Notes: a model not told the origin generated them from the letters alone. A DNA stretch of 64,000 bases from Tropicibacter alexandrii (GCF_003667315.2 NZ_RCTZ02000014.1:1-64000), one strand, 5' to 3'; shown: positions 17,601 to 26,633, numbered from the stretch's first letter. Program-made: numbers and translations.

Positions 17601-18062
17601 TCAGGTCTGGCCGCTCACCGCGTCCTGAAGCGCATGCAATTCGTCCAGAAGCGCGTCCAGCCGGTCCGCGCCGAAATGGGCTTCGATCCGGTCGTAGATC
17701 GCGCGGCTTTCCGGAGAAATCCCGGCGATGAAGTCCCGCCCGGCCGCCGTCAGGTCGATGGTCCAGCGGCGGCGGTCATCCGGGTCGCGCCCGGTGGTGA
17801 TCAGGCCGCGCGCCTCAAGCGCCTTGAGCATGCGTGTCAGCGAAGGCGCGAGGATGCAGGCCCGGCGTGCCAGTTGCGACGCATCCGAGGGGCCTGTTTC
17901 CTGAAGCACCCGCAGGACGCGCCACTGCTGTTCGGTGATGTCATGCGCCGCCAGCATCGGGCGAAACTGTTCCATCACCGCCTCGCGCGCCCGCAAGAGG
18001 GCGATCGGCAGCGTGCGGGCGGTCTGGGCCAATCCGGCGGGGATGCGGTGTCTATCGGGCAT
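17601..18062 (-). CDS. hpaR: MarR-family regulator, HpaR type
   Basis: A 153-residue winged-helix repressor. The segments ALLRAREAVMEQFRPML, DITEQQWRVLRVLQE and RRACILAPSLTRMLKALE match the HpaR group, which controls homoprotocatechuate (aromatic) degradation operons and responds to the aromatic acid. No homoprotocatechuate genes are in the window, so its target may be elsewhere or the neighbouring aminotransferase. It is transcribed away from the epimerase and follows the aminotransferase gene by 63 bases. Confidence 0.8.
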   Translation of the reverse strand: MPDRHRIPAGLAQTARTLPIALLRAREAVMEQFRPMLAAHDITEQQWRVLRVLQETGPSDASQLARRACILAPSLTRMLKALEARGLITTGRDPDDRRRWTIDLTAAGRDFIAGISPESRAIYDRIEAHFGADRLDALLDELHALQDAVSGQT

Positions 18063-18125
18063 GGGTGTCTCCGGGCTTGGACTGTCTTCCCGCAGAAGGC
18101 GAGCCTTGGCAAGCCCGGCCCGGCG

Positions 18126-19478
18126 TCAAACCGCCGAGAACCCGGCGTCCAGCGCCGTCAGGATGGTATCCGCCTGTGCCTCGCTCAGCACCAAAGGCGG
18201 GGACAGGATGATGTTCGGTCCCGATATGCGGATCATCGCGCCCGCCTCATAGGTGGCGCGGTGGATGCGCGCGATGGTGCCCTTGTCGATGGGGGTCTTG
18301 GTGGCGCGGTCGCTGACCAGTTCCATGGCCAGCATCAGCCCTTCGCCGCCGCGCACGTCACCGATGACCTCGTGTTTCGCATGCAGTGCCTTCAGCCCGT
18401 CGAACAACTGCGCACCCCGGGCGGCGGCATTGGTGTGGACGTTCAGGCGCTGGGTTTCGTGCAGGCAGGCAATCGCCGCCGCAGCCCCCACCGGGTGGCC
18501 GGAATAGGTGTAGCCCGAGCCGATGGCCCCCTTGCCGGTGGCGTCGCTCTCGAACACCTCCGCCACCGCGCCGGAAATCATCACCGCGCCAAAGGGGAAA
18601 TAGCCGTTGGTGATTGCCTTGGCGGTACACATGAAATCGGGCTTCACGCCCCAATGGCGGCTGCCGGTCCAGCTGCCGGTCCGGCCAAAGGCGGTGATGA
18701 CCTCGTCCGCGATCAGCAGGATGCCGTATGTGTCACACAGCGCGCGCACGCCGGGCATGAAGCTGGCATGGGGCGGGATCACCCCGCCCGCGCCCAGCAC
18801 CGGCTCCATGATGAAGGCGGCGATGGTGGACGGGTCCTGAAACTTGATCTCGTCTTCGATATCGGCCAGCACCAGCTGCGCCAGCCGTTCCGGGTCGGTC
18901 TCGTTACAGGGGTTCCGGTAGGGGTAAGGCGCGGGCACGTGGTAGCAGCCGGGCAGAAGCGGCTCGTACTGGGTGCGGAAATTGGCATTGCCATTGACCG
19001 ACGCGCCCAGCGTATGCGTGCCGTGATAGCCCTTTTTCAGGGACAGATACTTGATGCGCCCGGCCTCGCCCCGGATCTTGTGGTATTGCCGCGCCAGACG
19101 CAGGGCGATTTCCACGGAATCGGACCCGCCCGAGGTATAGAAGGCGCGCTCCAGCCCGTCCTCGGCAAAGAAATCCTTCAGCATTTCAGACAGTTCGATC
19201 ACGCAATCATTCGTCGTGCCGCGAAAGATCGAATAATAGGGCAGGCGGTCAAGCTGCCGGGCAATGGCCTCTTTGACCGGCTGGCAGGAATAGCCGAGGT
19301 TGACGTTCCACAGGCCGCCCACCGCATCGACCACACGCACGCCGTCCACATCGGTGATCTCGCACCCCTCGCCGCCGACGATGATGTCGGGCGGGTTGGC
19401 GAGGCTGTCGGCGGGATGCGCCATCGGGTGCCAGACGTGGCGGGCATTGTGTTCCTTGAGGAAATTGGCGTCTTTCAT
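18126..19478 (-). CDS. Class III PLP aminotransferase (omega/beta-alanine type)
   Basis: A 450-residue enzyme with the PLP lysine at K287 (CTAKAITNGYFPFG), the cofactor Asp258 in LLIADEVITAFGRTG, and YTSGGSDSVEIALRLAR binding the phosphate. The N-terminus HVWHPMAHPADS resembles omega-amino acid:pyruvate transaminases. It would move an amino group from an amine or beta-amino acid to pyruvate or an oxo-acid. It lies 15 bases after an IclR regulator gene that diverges from a carboxylate transporter, so the substrate may be the compound imported by that transporter. Confidence 0.9.
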   Translation of the reverse strand: MKDANFLKEHNARHVWHPMAHPADSLANPPDIIVGGEGCEITDVDGVRVVDAVGGLWNVNLGYSCQPVKEAIARQLDRLPYYSIFRGTTNDCVIELSEMLKDFFAEDGLERAFYTSGGSDSVEIALRLARQYHKIRGEAGRIKYLSLKKGYHGTHTLGASVNGNANFRTQYEPLLPGCYHVPAPYPYRNPCNETDPERLAQLVLADIEDEIKFQDPSTIAAFIMEPVLGAGGVIPPHASFMPGVRALCDTYGILLIADEVITAFGRTGSWTGSRHWGVKPDFMCTAKAITNGYFPFGAVMISGAVAEVFESDATGKGAIGSGYTYSGHPVGAAAAIACLHETQRLNVHTNAAARGAQLFDGLKALHAKHEVIGDVRGGEGLMLAMELVSDRATKTPIDKGTIARIHRATYEAGAMIRISGPNIILSPPLVLSEAQADTILTALDAGFSAV

Positions 19479-19493
19479 GGCGGGCCTCTTGGG

Positions 19494-20261
19494 TCAGGAC
19501 AGCGGGTGGTCGGGCGGAAAGCTTCCGCCGAGCGAACGGGTGGCGGCGCGGGCCGCCTCGATCAGGTGGGGCTGGATCGCGGTCAGTTTCTCGTCCGACG
19601 CCCGCACCGATGGCACCGAGACGGAGATCGCGCCAAACGGCTTGCCCGCTGCGTCGAAAAACGCGATGCCCTGCGATGTGACCTCGGAGTCGAAAGCCTG
19701 CGCCTGCCGGGCCAGCCCGGTGGCGCGGGTGTCGTCGATCAAGGCCTGCAGGGTATCCGGCGTGGCCGGGGTTGTCTCGGTGAAGGCGGTCAGGGGCTTT
19801 GCCAGAACCTGCCGCGCCAGCGCGGGCGCAAAGGCAAGGATCGCCAGCCCCGACGAGGTGGCGTGCAGCGGCAGCATCTCGGCCTCGTCGAAATGCACCT
19901 GCGTGCCGTGACGCTTTGGGTCCATGTGGTAGATCGGGGACAGCTCGTCGCCTTGTAGCAGCGAGGCATGCGCCAGTTCGCCCACCTCATCGGCCAGCGC
20001 GGACACGATGGGACGGATCAGGTGGCGCAGCGGATGGGTGGCCTCGCGCACCGCCGACAGCCGCAGAATCGCCGGACCCAGCCGGTAAGCGCGGGTCTGC
20101 GCATGCTGTTCCAGAAAGCCGTTCTGTTCCAGTTCCACCAGATGGCGGTGCACGGTGGCCTTGTCGCGCCCGGTCAGGCGGACGAACTCGGTCAGCCCGA
20201 TCTCGGGCCGTGAACGAGAGAAATGGTTCAGCATTTCCAAGGCTTTGGTGATCGTGCCCAT
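19494..20261 (-). CDS. IclR-family transcriptional regulator
   Basis: A 255-residue regulator with an N-terminal winged helix (residues 1-60, IGLTEFVRLTGRDKATVHRH) and a GAF-like effector domain ending in DDTRATGLARQAQAF and SVSVPS. It diverges from the TctC gene with a 135-base gap and is followed by the aminotransferase, so it probably controls both directions. IclR proteins often sense the small organic acid whose transport or breakdown they regulate. Start ATG at 20261. Confidence 0.9.
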   Translation of the reverse strand: MGTITKALEMLNHFSRSRPEIGLTEFVRLTGRDKATVHRHLVELEQNGFLEQHAQTRAYRLGPAILRLSAVREATHPLRHLIRPIVSALADEVGELAHASLLQGDELSPIYHMDPKRHGTQVHFDEAEMLPLHATSSGLAILAFAPALARQVLAKPLTAFTETTPATPDTLQALIDDTRATGLARQAQAFDSEVTSQGIAFFDAAGKPFGAISVSVPSVRASDEKLTAIQPHLIEAARAATRSLGGSFPPDHPLS

Positions 20262-20290
20262 GCGCTTCCTTCTGACGGGCCTCGGAAATC

Positions 20291-20350
20291 TGCATCCGGC
20301 GCCAAGCTATTTGTTGACAGAGGATCATTGCGGATGCAAGTATTTTTGCA
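20291..20350. promoter_or_regulatory. Divergent iclR/tctC operator-promoter region
   Basis: TGCATCCG at 20291 and CGGATGCA at 20331 form an 8-bp inverted repeat centred on a TTGACA (20314-20319). A second repeat, TGCAA-N6-TTGCA, spans 20335-20350 and overlaps a weak -10-like AAGTAT 18 bases downstream of TTGACA. The layout suggests a plus-strand promoter for the transporter controlled by the adjacent IclR protein. Confidence 0.4.
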
Positions 20351-20396
20351 ACCAGTGGTTTGAATAATGAACCCGCATCCCAACAGGAGAAGAACC

Positions 20397-21329
20397 GTGA
20401 AGAAACTGCTTTGCACCGCTGCATGCTTGCTGGCCCTGCCCTTGGCGGCTGCGGCCGAGTATCCCGAAAAGCCCGTGGAATTCGTGGTGCCATGGCCTCC
20501 GGGCGATCTGGAGGATGTGCTGACCCGGATGATCGCCGACCAGTTTCAGGCGGATTACGGCGTGCCTGCGGCGGTGGTGAACAAGCCCGGCGGCGGTGGC
20601 GGTCCCTTCCCCGGCGCGGCCGAGGTCGCAAGCGCGCCTGCGGACGGCTATACCGTGGGGTCCTTCGTGGTGGGCGTGCCGATCGTGGGCCCGCAAACCG
20701 GCATCCCGGTGCTGAACCCCAACCCGTTCGAGCCACTGGGCATCTTCCTCACCTATCCGTTCGTGATCGCCGCGTCGGGCGATGCGCCCTATTCGTCCAT
20801 CGACGAACTGGCCGCGCACGCGCAGGAGAACGAGGTGGCGCTGGGCCATTTCGGGCGCGTGCTGATCCCGACACAGGTGACGATGGCCTTGGCCAAGACC
20901 AAGGGGTTCGACTACGCCTATGAATCCGCCTTCGACGCGCTGGATTGCAACACGCTGGCTTCGGGAGACGCGGATGTCATCAACACCACGCTGCAACTGA
21001 TCCTGCCCTGTCTGGACGACGTCAAGGTGCTGGCTTCCATCGGGTCGGAGCGCATCGCGCTGACGCCTGACACGCCCACGGTGGGCGAATTGGCCCCCGA
21101 CCTGAACGTGTCGCTGTGGAACGGCCTGTTCGTGCACAAGGACGTGCCGCAGGACGCGCGGGACAAGATCATCGCCACGGCGGAAAAGGTCATGGCGTCG
21201 GACAAGGCCAAGGAACTGGCGGCAGAGACCGGCGCGCTGATCTATTGGCAAAATGCCGGGGATGCGGCGGCTCAGATCGAAAGCGATATGACCACGCTGG
21301 GTGTGATCGACGGCCTTCTGGCCGAGTGA
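20397..21329 (+). CDS. tctC: Tripartite tricarboxylate transporter substrate-binding protein
   Basis: A 310-residue periplasmic binding protein of the Bug/TctC family. A GTG start at 20397 follows AGGAG by seven bases and gives a clean Sec signal peptide (VKKLLCTAACLLALPLAAAA, cleavage before EYPEK). The family motifs YPEKPVEFVVPWPPGD and VVNKPGGGGGPF follow. An ATG at 20367 would put a charged tail before the signal peptide. The ligand is a carboxylate, not identifiable here. The next transporter gene is 95 bases downstream across two hairpin repeats. Confidence 0.9.
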   Translation: MKKLLCTAACLLALPLAAAAEYPEKPVEFVVPWPPGDLEDVLTRMIADQFQADYGVPAAVVNKPGGGGGPFPGAAEVASAPADGYTVGSFVVGVPIVGPQTGIPVLNPNPFEPLGIFLTYPFVIAASGDAPYSSIDELAAHAQENEVALGHFGRVLIPTQVTMALAKTKGFDYAYESAFDALDCNTLASGDADVINTTLQLILPCLDDVKVLASIGSERIALTPDTPTVGELAPDLNVSLWNGLFVHKDVPQDARDKIIATAEKVMASDKAKELAAETGALIYWQNAGDAAAQIESDMTTLGVIDGLLAE

Positions 21330-21334
21330 CACCT

Positions 21335-21400
21335 GTCCCGGGCGAAGACCCGGGACCTCCACCTTGATCCACCCAGAGGCCCCGGGTCTGCGCCCGGGGC
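21335..21400. repeat. Pair of oppositely oriented hairpin repeats
   Basis: GTCCCGGG-CGAAGA-CCCGGGAC (21335-21356) and GCCCCGGG-TCTGCG-CCCGGGGC (21379-21400) are perfect 8-bp stems with six-base loops. Each is close to the reverse complement of the other, so they are two copies of one intergenic repeat in opposite orientation, like a BIME. Placed after tctC, they may stabilise its message relative to the membrane genes. Confidence 0.7.
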
Positions 21401-21424
21401 ACGACCCCCGGACCGCGAGGGACG

Positions 21425-21958
21425 ATGAAGACCTTTCAGGACCTGTTCAAACGCTACCGGAGGCCCGGCGACTTCTTCATCGCGCTCTTGTCGCTGCTGT
21501 TTGCGCTGTTCCTGCTGGTGAACCTGCCGGGGCAGGCGCAATGGATGGACCGGGCGAAGACGGTCGCCCAACCGGCGCTGTGGCCGGGCATCGCAGTGAT
21601 CGGGATGGTCGTCTTCTCCGCCTTGCACCTGTTGGGGGCCATCGTCTCCGACCGCATTCCGGGCCGCATGGCCGAGGTGCTGGAATGGCTGAGGGCGGTG
21701 GAATATGCGGGCTGGTTCATGGCCTATGTCTGGCTCGTGCCCTATCTCGGCTACCTGCCCGCAACCCTCGTCTTCTGCATCGCGCTGACCCTGCGATTGG
21801 GCTATCGCGGCTGGCGCTGGATGCTGGTGGCAAGCGTCTTTGCCATCGCGGTGGTCGTGATCTTCAAGGGCTTCCTTCAAGTGCGCATCCCTGCGGGTGC
21901 CATCTATGAATGGCTGCCCTCCGGCCCGTTCCGCACCTTCATGATGAGCTACCTCTGA
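21425..21958 (+). CDS. tctB: Tripartite tricarboxylate transporter small membrane protein
   Basis: A 177-residue TctB-family protein with four hydrophobic segments (FFIALLSLLFALFLL, LWPGIAVIGMVVFSAL, YAGWFMAYVWLVPYLGY, WMLVASVFAIAVVVIF). It forms the small membrane subunit that partners TctA. The TGA overlaps the ATG of tctA (TGATG), implying coupling. A short loop with RRPGDFFIAL at the start is typical. Confidence 0.88.
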   Translation: MKTFQDLFKRYRRPGDFFIALLSLLFALFLLVNLPGQAQWMDRAKTVAQPALWPGIAVIGMVVFSALHLLGAIVSDRIPGRMAEVLEWLRAVEYAGWFMAYVWLVPYLGYLPATLVFCIALTLRLGYRGWRWMLVASVFAIAVVVIFKGFLQVRIPAGAIYEWLPSGPFRTFMMSYL

Positions 21959-23481
21959 TGGCCGATCTGATCGCTGGCTTTCACATGTTGATGACACCGG
22001 CGGTGCTGTTCGCGCTGCTGATCGGGTCGCTGGGCGGCGTCATCATCGGCGCGATCCCGGGCGTCGGCGCGGCCGTGGCCATCGCCATCCTGCTGCCTGC
22101 GACTTTCTCCATGGAGCCGATCGTCGGCCTGACCATGCTGCTGGGCATCTACGGGTCGTCGATGTATGGCGGATCGCTCCCCGCGATCCTCATCAACACC
22201 CCCGGCACCGCCGTCAACGCGCTGACCACCTATGATGGCTATCCCATGACCCAGCGGGGCGAGGCGCTGAAGGCGCTGGGCCTTGCCTATGGTGCCAGTT
22301 TCATCGGTGGCATTCTGTCGATCTGCGCGCTGATCTTCCTCTCGCCCGTCTTGGCGAAGGTCGCGCCGATGTTCGGCTCGCGCGAGATCTTTCTCGCCGC
22401 CCTGCTGGGGATCGTGCTGGTGATCCTTGCCCACAGGGGCCAGACCTTTGCCGCAGGATCACTGGCCTGTTTCGGCATCTTCCTCGGCACCGTCGGGCTG
22501 GAGCCGATCCAGTATACGCAACGCTTCACCTTCGGCCTGACCTTCCTGTCCTCGGGGATCAACCTGATTGTCGTCGTGCTGGGCCTGTTCGCCCTGTCCC
22601 AAGGCTTCCTCTTGCTCAGCCAGCCCGACGGTGCCCCCCAAGGGCAACGCGTCCAAGGCAACATGTTCCGCGCCATGGCCGGTGTCTTTCGGCACAAACG
22701 CATCGCCGGGGCCGGGTCGGGCTTTGGCGTGCTGATGGGCATGATCCCCGGCGTGGGCGAGTTCACCGCCCAGTTCCTGACCTACACCTACGCGCAAAAG
22801 ACCTCCAAAACGCCCGAGCAATTCGGCAATGGCAGCAGCGAAGGGCTGGTGGCCAGCGAATCCGCCAACAACGCCGTGCCCGCTGCCGCGATGATCCCGC
22901 TGCTGGCACTGGGCATCCCGGGCGAGGCGCTGACCGCGATGATGCTCTCCGTCTTTTACGTCCATAACGTCGTCCCCGGTCCGGCTCTGTTCCAGACCCA
23001 GATGGACTTCGTCTATGCGCTGTATATCGCGATGATCCTGCTGAACGTGATCGTAGTGATCTTTGTCGGGTTGTCCTCGAACCTGCTGATGAAGATCATC
23101 CGCATCCCGACCCGCTTCCTTGGCATGACCATCGTCACGCTGGGGTTTGTCGGCGTCTACTCCCTGCGCAACTCGATGACCGATTGTGCGCTGGCCGCAG
23201 GCTTTGGCCTGCTGGGGTTGGTGCTGAAACGGCAGAACCTGCCCATCGTGCCGATCATCCTTGGCATGGTTCTGGGCGGGATCATGGAGACCAAGCTGCG
23301 CTCTGGCATGGCGCGGGTGAAAACCCCGTTGGATTTCTTTGACCGGCCCATTGCGGCGCTGCTGGGCGTGGCTATCGTGCTGCTGCTGGTTGCCCATGTC
23401 TGGGGTGTGCTGCGCGAACGGCGCCGCAACATCCCCGACGCGGAACACGATCACGACATGCATGACAGCCAGACGAGGTAA
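21958..23481 (+). CDS. tctA: Tripartite tricarboxylate transporter large permease
   Basis: A 507-residue TctA-family permease with about twelve hydrophobic segments. The conserved GAIPGVGAAVAIAILLP region and the family blocks YGGSLPAILINTPGT, GMIPGVGEFTAQF and ASESANNAVPAAAMIPLLALG are all present. It imports a carboxylate, driven by an ion gradient, after delivery by TctC. The ATG at 21958 is chosen from its overlap with the tctB stop; an earlier frame runs inside tctB. Next gene 3 bases downstream. Confidence 0.93.
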   Translation: MADLIAGFHMLMTPAVLFALLIGSLGGVIIGAIPGVGAAVAIAILLPATFSMEPIVGLTMLLGIYGSSMYGGSLPAILINTPGTAVNALTTYDGYPMTQRGEALKALGLAYGASFIGGILSICALIFLSPVLAKVAPMFGSREIFLAALLGIVLVILAHRGQTFAAGSLACFGIFLGTVGLEPIQYTQRFTFGLTFLSSGINLIVVVLGLFALSQGFLLLSQPDGAPQGQRVQGNMFRAMAGVFRHKRIAGAGSGFGVLMGMIPGVGEFTAQFLTYTYAQKTSKTPEQFGNGSSEGLVASESANNAVPAAAMIPLLALGIPGEALTAMMLSVFYVHNVVPGPALFQTQMDFVYALYIAMILLNVIVVIFVGLSSNLLMKIIRIPTRFLGMTIVTLGFVGVYSLRNSMTDCALAAGFGLLGLVLKRQNLPIVPIILGMVLGGIMETKLRSGMARVKTPLDFFDRPIAALLGVAIVLLLVAHVWGVLRERRRNIPDAEHDHDMHDSQTR

Positions 23482-23484
23482 CAG

Positions 23485-24717
23485 ATGCCCGACCGCACCA
23501 TCCTGATCGTCGGCACCTATGACACCAAGGACGATGAACTGACCTATCTGGCGCAGGTCATCCGCAGGCAGGGTGGGGCCGTGCTGACGATGGATGTCAG
23601 CGTGCTGGGCGATCCCTCGGCCCCGACCGACATCTCGAAACACGAGGTCGCCGAGGCAGGTGGCCACACGATTGCCGAGGCCATCGCGGGCGAGGATGAA
23701 AACCTTGCCATGCAGATCATGGCCAAGGGGGCGGCCTTGATGGCGGCCCGTCTGCATGGCGCGGGTCGCATCGACGGCGTTTTGGTGCTGGGTGGCACGA
23801 TGGGCACCGATCTGGCGCTGGACGTGTGCTGCGCGCTGCCTTTGGGCGTGCCGAAATACATCGTCTCGACGGTCAGCTTCTCCCCCTTGATCCCGGCGGA
23901 ACGCCTGCCCGCCGATGTGCAGATGATCCTCTGGGCCGGGGGGCTGTACGGGCTGAACTCGGTCTGCAAGGCGTCCCTGAGCCAAGCCGCCGGTGCCGTC
24001 CTTGGCGCCGCCCGGGCGGTCGAGCCGCCGAAACGCGACAGGCCGTTGATCGGCATGACCAGCTTCGGCAAGACCGTGCTGCGCTACATGGTGGCGCTGA
24101 AACCAGAGCTGGAGGCGCGGGGCTTTGAGGTTGCCGTCTTCCACGCCACCGGCATGGGAGGGCGGGCCTTCGAAAGCCTTGCGGCGCAGGGTGCCTTTGC
24201 CGCCGTGATGGACTTTGCCCCGCAGGAACTGGGCAACCACCTGATGGGCAGCACGATCACCGCCGGGGCTGACCGCATGACCCATGCAGGGCGCGCGGGG
24301 GTGCCGCAACTGGTGGCCCCCGGCTGCTACGATCTGGTCGATTTCGTCGGCTGGCAGGAGGTGCCCGAGAAGGTCAGGGGGCAGGAAATCCACGCCCATA
24401 ACCGCCTGCTGTCCTCGGTGGCCATGTCCCCGGACCAGCGCCGCGAGATGGCGCGCGAGATCTGCGCCCGACTGAGCGCAGCCAAGGGGCCTGTCACCGT
24501 GTTCCTGCCGTTGCAGGGCTGCAACGAATGGGACCGCCCTGGTGCGCCCTTGCACGATGCGCAGGGGCTTGCGGCCTTCGTCGACGAAATCCGCAGCCAC
24601 AAGGCGGACCTACCGGTGATCGAACTGGACGCGCATATCAACGATGCCGCTTTCACCGATGCGGTGCTGGCGGTGTTCGACGACTGGGTGGCGCGGGGGC
24701 TCATCGCCCGCGCCTAA
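23485..24717 (+). CDS. Tm-1-like ATP-binding protein (UPF0261)
   Basis: A 410-residue protein opening TILIVGTYDTKDDELTYLAQ, the family hallmark, with GGTMGTDLALDVCCALP and the C-terminal FLPLQGCNEWDRPGAPLHD. Relatives are named after the tomato Tm-1 N-terminal domain. Bacterial members usually sit beside a TIM-barrel phosphoenolpyruvate-hydrolase-like gene, which is missing here. Co-transcription with tctCBA suggests a role in metabolism of the imported acid. The reaction is not established. It overlaps the convergent membrane gene by four bases. Confidence 0.85.
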   Translation: MPDRTILIVGTYDTKDDELTYLAQVIRRQGGAVLTMDVSVLGDPSAPTDISKHEVAEAGGHTIAEAIAGEDENLAMQIMAKGAALMAARLHGAGRIDGVLVLGGTMGTDLALDVCCALPLGVPKYIVSTVSFSPLIPAERLPADVQMILWAGGLYGLNSVCKASLSQAAGAVLGAARAVEPPKRDRPLIGMTSFGKTVLRYMVALKPELEARGFEVAVFHATGMGGRAFESLAAQGAFAAVMDFAPQELGNHLMGSTITAGADRMTHAGRAGVPQLVAPGCYDLVDFVGWQEVPEKVRGQEIHAHNRLLSSVAMSPDQRREMAREICARLSAAKGPVTVFLPLQGCNEWDRPGAPLHDAQGLAAFVDEIRSHKADLPVIELDAHINDAAFTDAVLAVFDDWVARGLIARA

Positions 24718-26117
24718 CGCGCCCAGATGGTCCAGTGGTCGAGGTCCGTCACCTGACCGTAGCCAGCGGCCAAAAGCTCGGCCCGGCTGGCCTCTGTCTG
24801 GCTCAATGGAACGACGACGAAGGTCACCCTGCCCCGGTCGGGCTTGCCGAACAACAGGCCAAAGGGGCTGGCTTCCCCCATGACCTCGATCCGCGCGGTT
24901 TGCGGCAGGCTCGCGCCAAGCGTATCGAGCGCCTCGTAAGCCTCTTTCATACGGGCGACTTGCTGTGCGGCGGGCGTTCCCGGAACAACCGCGAGGTCGC
25001 GCAGCGGTGTCTGCGCAAGCGCGGCGACGGGGGCCACCTCGGAGGCCAGCAGGTGCTGGGCCAGCACCGACGCCATATCCCGCGCGGCCCCCGCCAGCCC
25101 CGCGACCAGCGCAAGCCCCGAAAGCCCGGCCCACAGGCCCGGCGCCAAGGCGGGCTTCGTTGCGCTGCGCAGCATCCCCGACGCCTCGGCCACGAGCAGC
25201 GGCATCAGCGCCACCAGCCCGACAAGGTCTTTGACCACCGCAAGCGCCCCCAAGGCCAGCAGCAGCGTCCAAGACGCCCAGTCCGCACCTTTCTCGCGCG
25301 CCCCCGTCATCGCCAGCGACAACAGCACGCTCACGCCGAACCAGCCCGCGACACGCGGCAGCAGGTGCAGGTTCGGCTCGCTCCCGGCGGTCATCAGCCA
25401 TGGCAGCACCGGCCCGGACATGCTGTCTTGCAGCACGAGGCCGGTGGTCAGCCCCGTCAGCGCAAGCATTGCCTGCCACAGGCTGATCCGGCCGACCAAC
25501 AGCGCGATGACCATCACCGCCAGCACGCCGGTCGCATATCCCGGATCGAGCAAGGCAAGACCGGCAAGCCCCAGCCCCAGCAGCAAGGCGGCAATTGCGC
25601 CCCGGTCGCCTTGCGGCAGGCACAGCGCCGCGATCAGCGGCACCGACAGGCCAAGCGCCCAGCGGCTCTCGATATCCGACCAGCTTGCAGCATCGCTGCC
25701 GGGCATGCGTGGCGAAACGACGATGGCCACCGCGAGGATCATCACCACCGCCAAGCCCGCCTTGGACATCTGCCTCAGGAAGACGAGGCAGATGCCGCAG
25801 GTCATCAGCGCGAACAGGGCGCTGGCCAGCGGCAGGCGGGTGGCCGACGCGGCACCGATGTCCTGCGCCAACAGATGGACCCATCGCGCCAGCGGCGCGT
25901 GCGGCGTGAACGTCTCCCAATGCAGGACCGGGCCCGTGACCACCACCACCGGCACCAGCCAGCTTGCCACGATCAACGCCCCTGACAGGCCCATCCCGCC
26001 AAGCGCGATCATGGGCGGGCCGTTGCGCTGCCCGCCGATCAGGGCGACGGCGAGAAAGGCGCCAAGGCTCAGCGCGACGGTGTAGACAGCCAACAGGGTC
26101 ACGATGCACCCATGCAC
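24714..26117 (-). CDS. Polytopic membrane protein of unknown function
   Basis: About 467 residues with ten to twelve hydrophobic segments followed by a soluble C-terminal domain of about 110 residues (DMASVLAQHLLASE to the end). I see no clear glycosyltransferase Asp motif in the first loop, unlike ArnT/GT-C enzymes, although the overall shape and the GtrA gene 42 bases upstream suggest a membrane step in glycan assembly. The start is uncertain: GTG at 26117 or GTG at 26102, neither with a strong ribosome site. No family recognised with confidence. Confidence 0.65.
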   Translation of the reverse strand: MHGCIVTLLAVYTVALSLGAFLAVALIGGQRNGPPMIALGGMGLSGALIVASWLVPVVVVTGPVLHWETFTPHAPLARWVHLLAQDIGAASATRLPLASALFALMTCGICLVFLRQMSKAGLAVVMILAVAIVVSPRMPGSDAASWSDIESRWALGLSVPLIAALCLPQGDRGAIAALLLGLGLAGLALLDPGYATGVLAVMVIALLVGRISLWQAMLALTGLTTGLVLQDSMSGPVLPWLMTAGSEPNLHLLPRVAGWFGVSVLLSLAMTGAREKGADWASWTLLLALGALAVVKDLVGLVALMPLLVAEASGMLRSATKPALAPGLWAGLSGLALVAGLAGAARDMASVLAQHLLASEVAPVAALAQTPLRDLAVVPGTPAAQQVARMKEAYEALDTLGASLPQTARIEVMGEASPFGLLFGKPDRGRVTFVVVPLSQTEASRAELLAAGYGQVTDLDHWTIWAR

Positions 26118-26159
26118 GTTGCGGCGATTGCTGCATCCTGACGCCGAACGCTCACCCGA

Positions 26160-26633
26160 TCAACGGGATTGATCGCGGTACTTCTTGGGTTCCAGCAGAA
26201 ATCGCATGAACAGGAAATTGCCGATGATCGCCAGCGGCGTCATCACCAGCTTGGCCCCCAGCCCGGCAAAGGTCTCGGGGCGCAGGGCGGTGGTCGGCAC
26301 GATCTCGATCAGGTGCGTGCTGCCCCAGCCGATCAGGGCCGAGGATGCGGTGATCGCGCAGGCATGCCAGACCCAGTAGAACGACAGCAGCGTGGCATGC
26401 GATTGCGGGCGGCTTTTCTCGAACACGCGCAGTCCGGCCACGACATAGACGAAGGTCACGCCACAGAAGGCTCCGCAGATATTCGCCCAGAAGACGGTCA
26501 GGCCCAGTTGCACAAGCGTGCCCATCACGGTGAAATCCAGCAGCCAGCCACAGGCCGAGATCAGCGTGAAGCCGGAAAACCGGGCCAGAAAAGTCATCAG
26601 CCGGGATCTGGGCGTATGCGTCATATTGGTCAT
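26160..26633 (-). CDS. GtrA family membrane protein
   Basis: A 157-residue protein with four hydrophobic segments. It starts with a charged tail and FLARFSGFTLISACGWLLDF, the GtrA-type opening, and ends NFLFMRFLLEPKKYRD. GtrA-like proteins are thought to flip polyprenyl-phosphate sugars or otherwise support cell-surface glycan transfer. It is followed by the unknown polytopic gene, and the two may work together as flippase and transferase. The region 26634-26818 upstream is the divergent promoter space shared with the phosphomannomutase. Confidence 0.82.
   Translation of the reverse strand: MTNMTHTPRSRLMTFLARFSGFTLISACGWLLDFTVMGTLVQLGLTVFWANICGAFCGVTFVYVVAGLRVFEKSRPQSHATLLSFYWVWHACAITASSALIGWGSTHLIEIVPTTALRPETFAGLGAKLVMTPLAIIGNFLFMRFLLEPKKYRDQSR

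Noticed and set aside
17586-19958. A 790-codon plus-strand frame across hpaR, the aminotransferase and part of iclR
   Set aside because: Antisense to three recognised genes; no motif.
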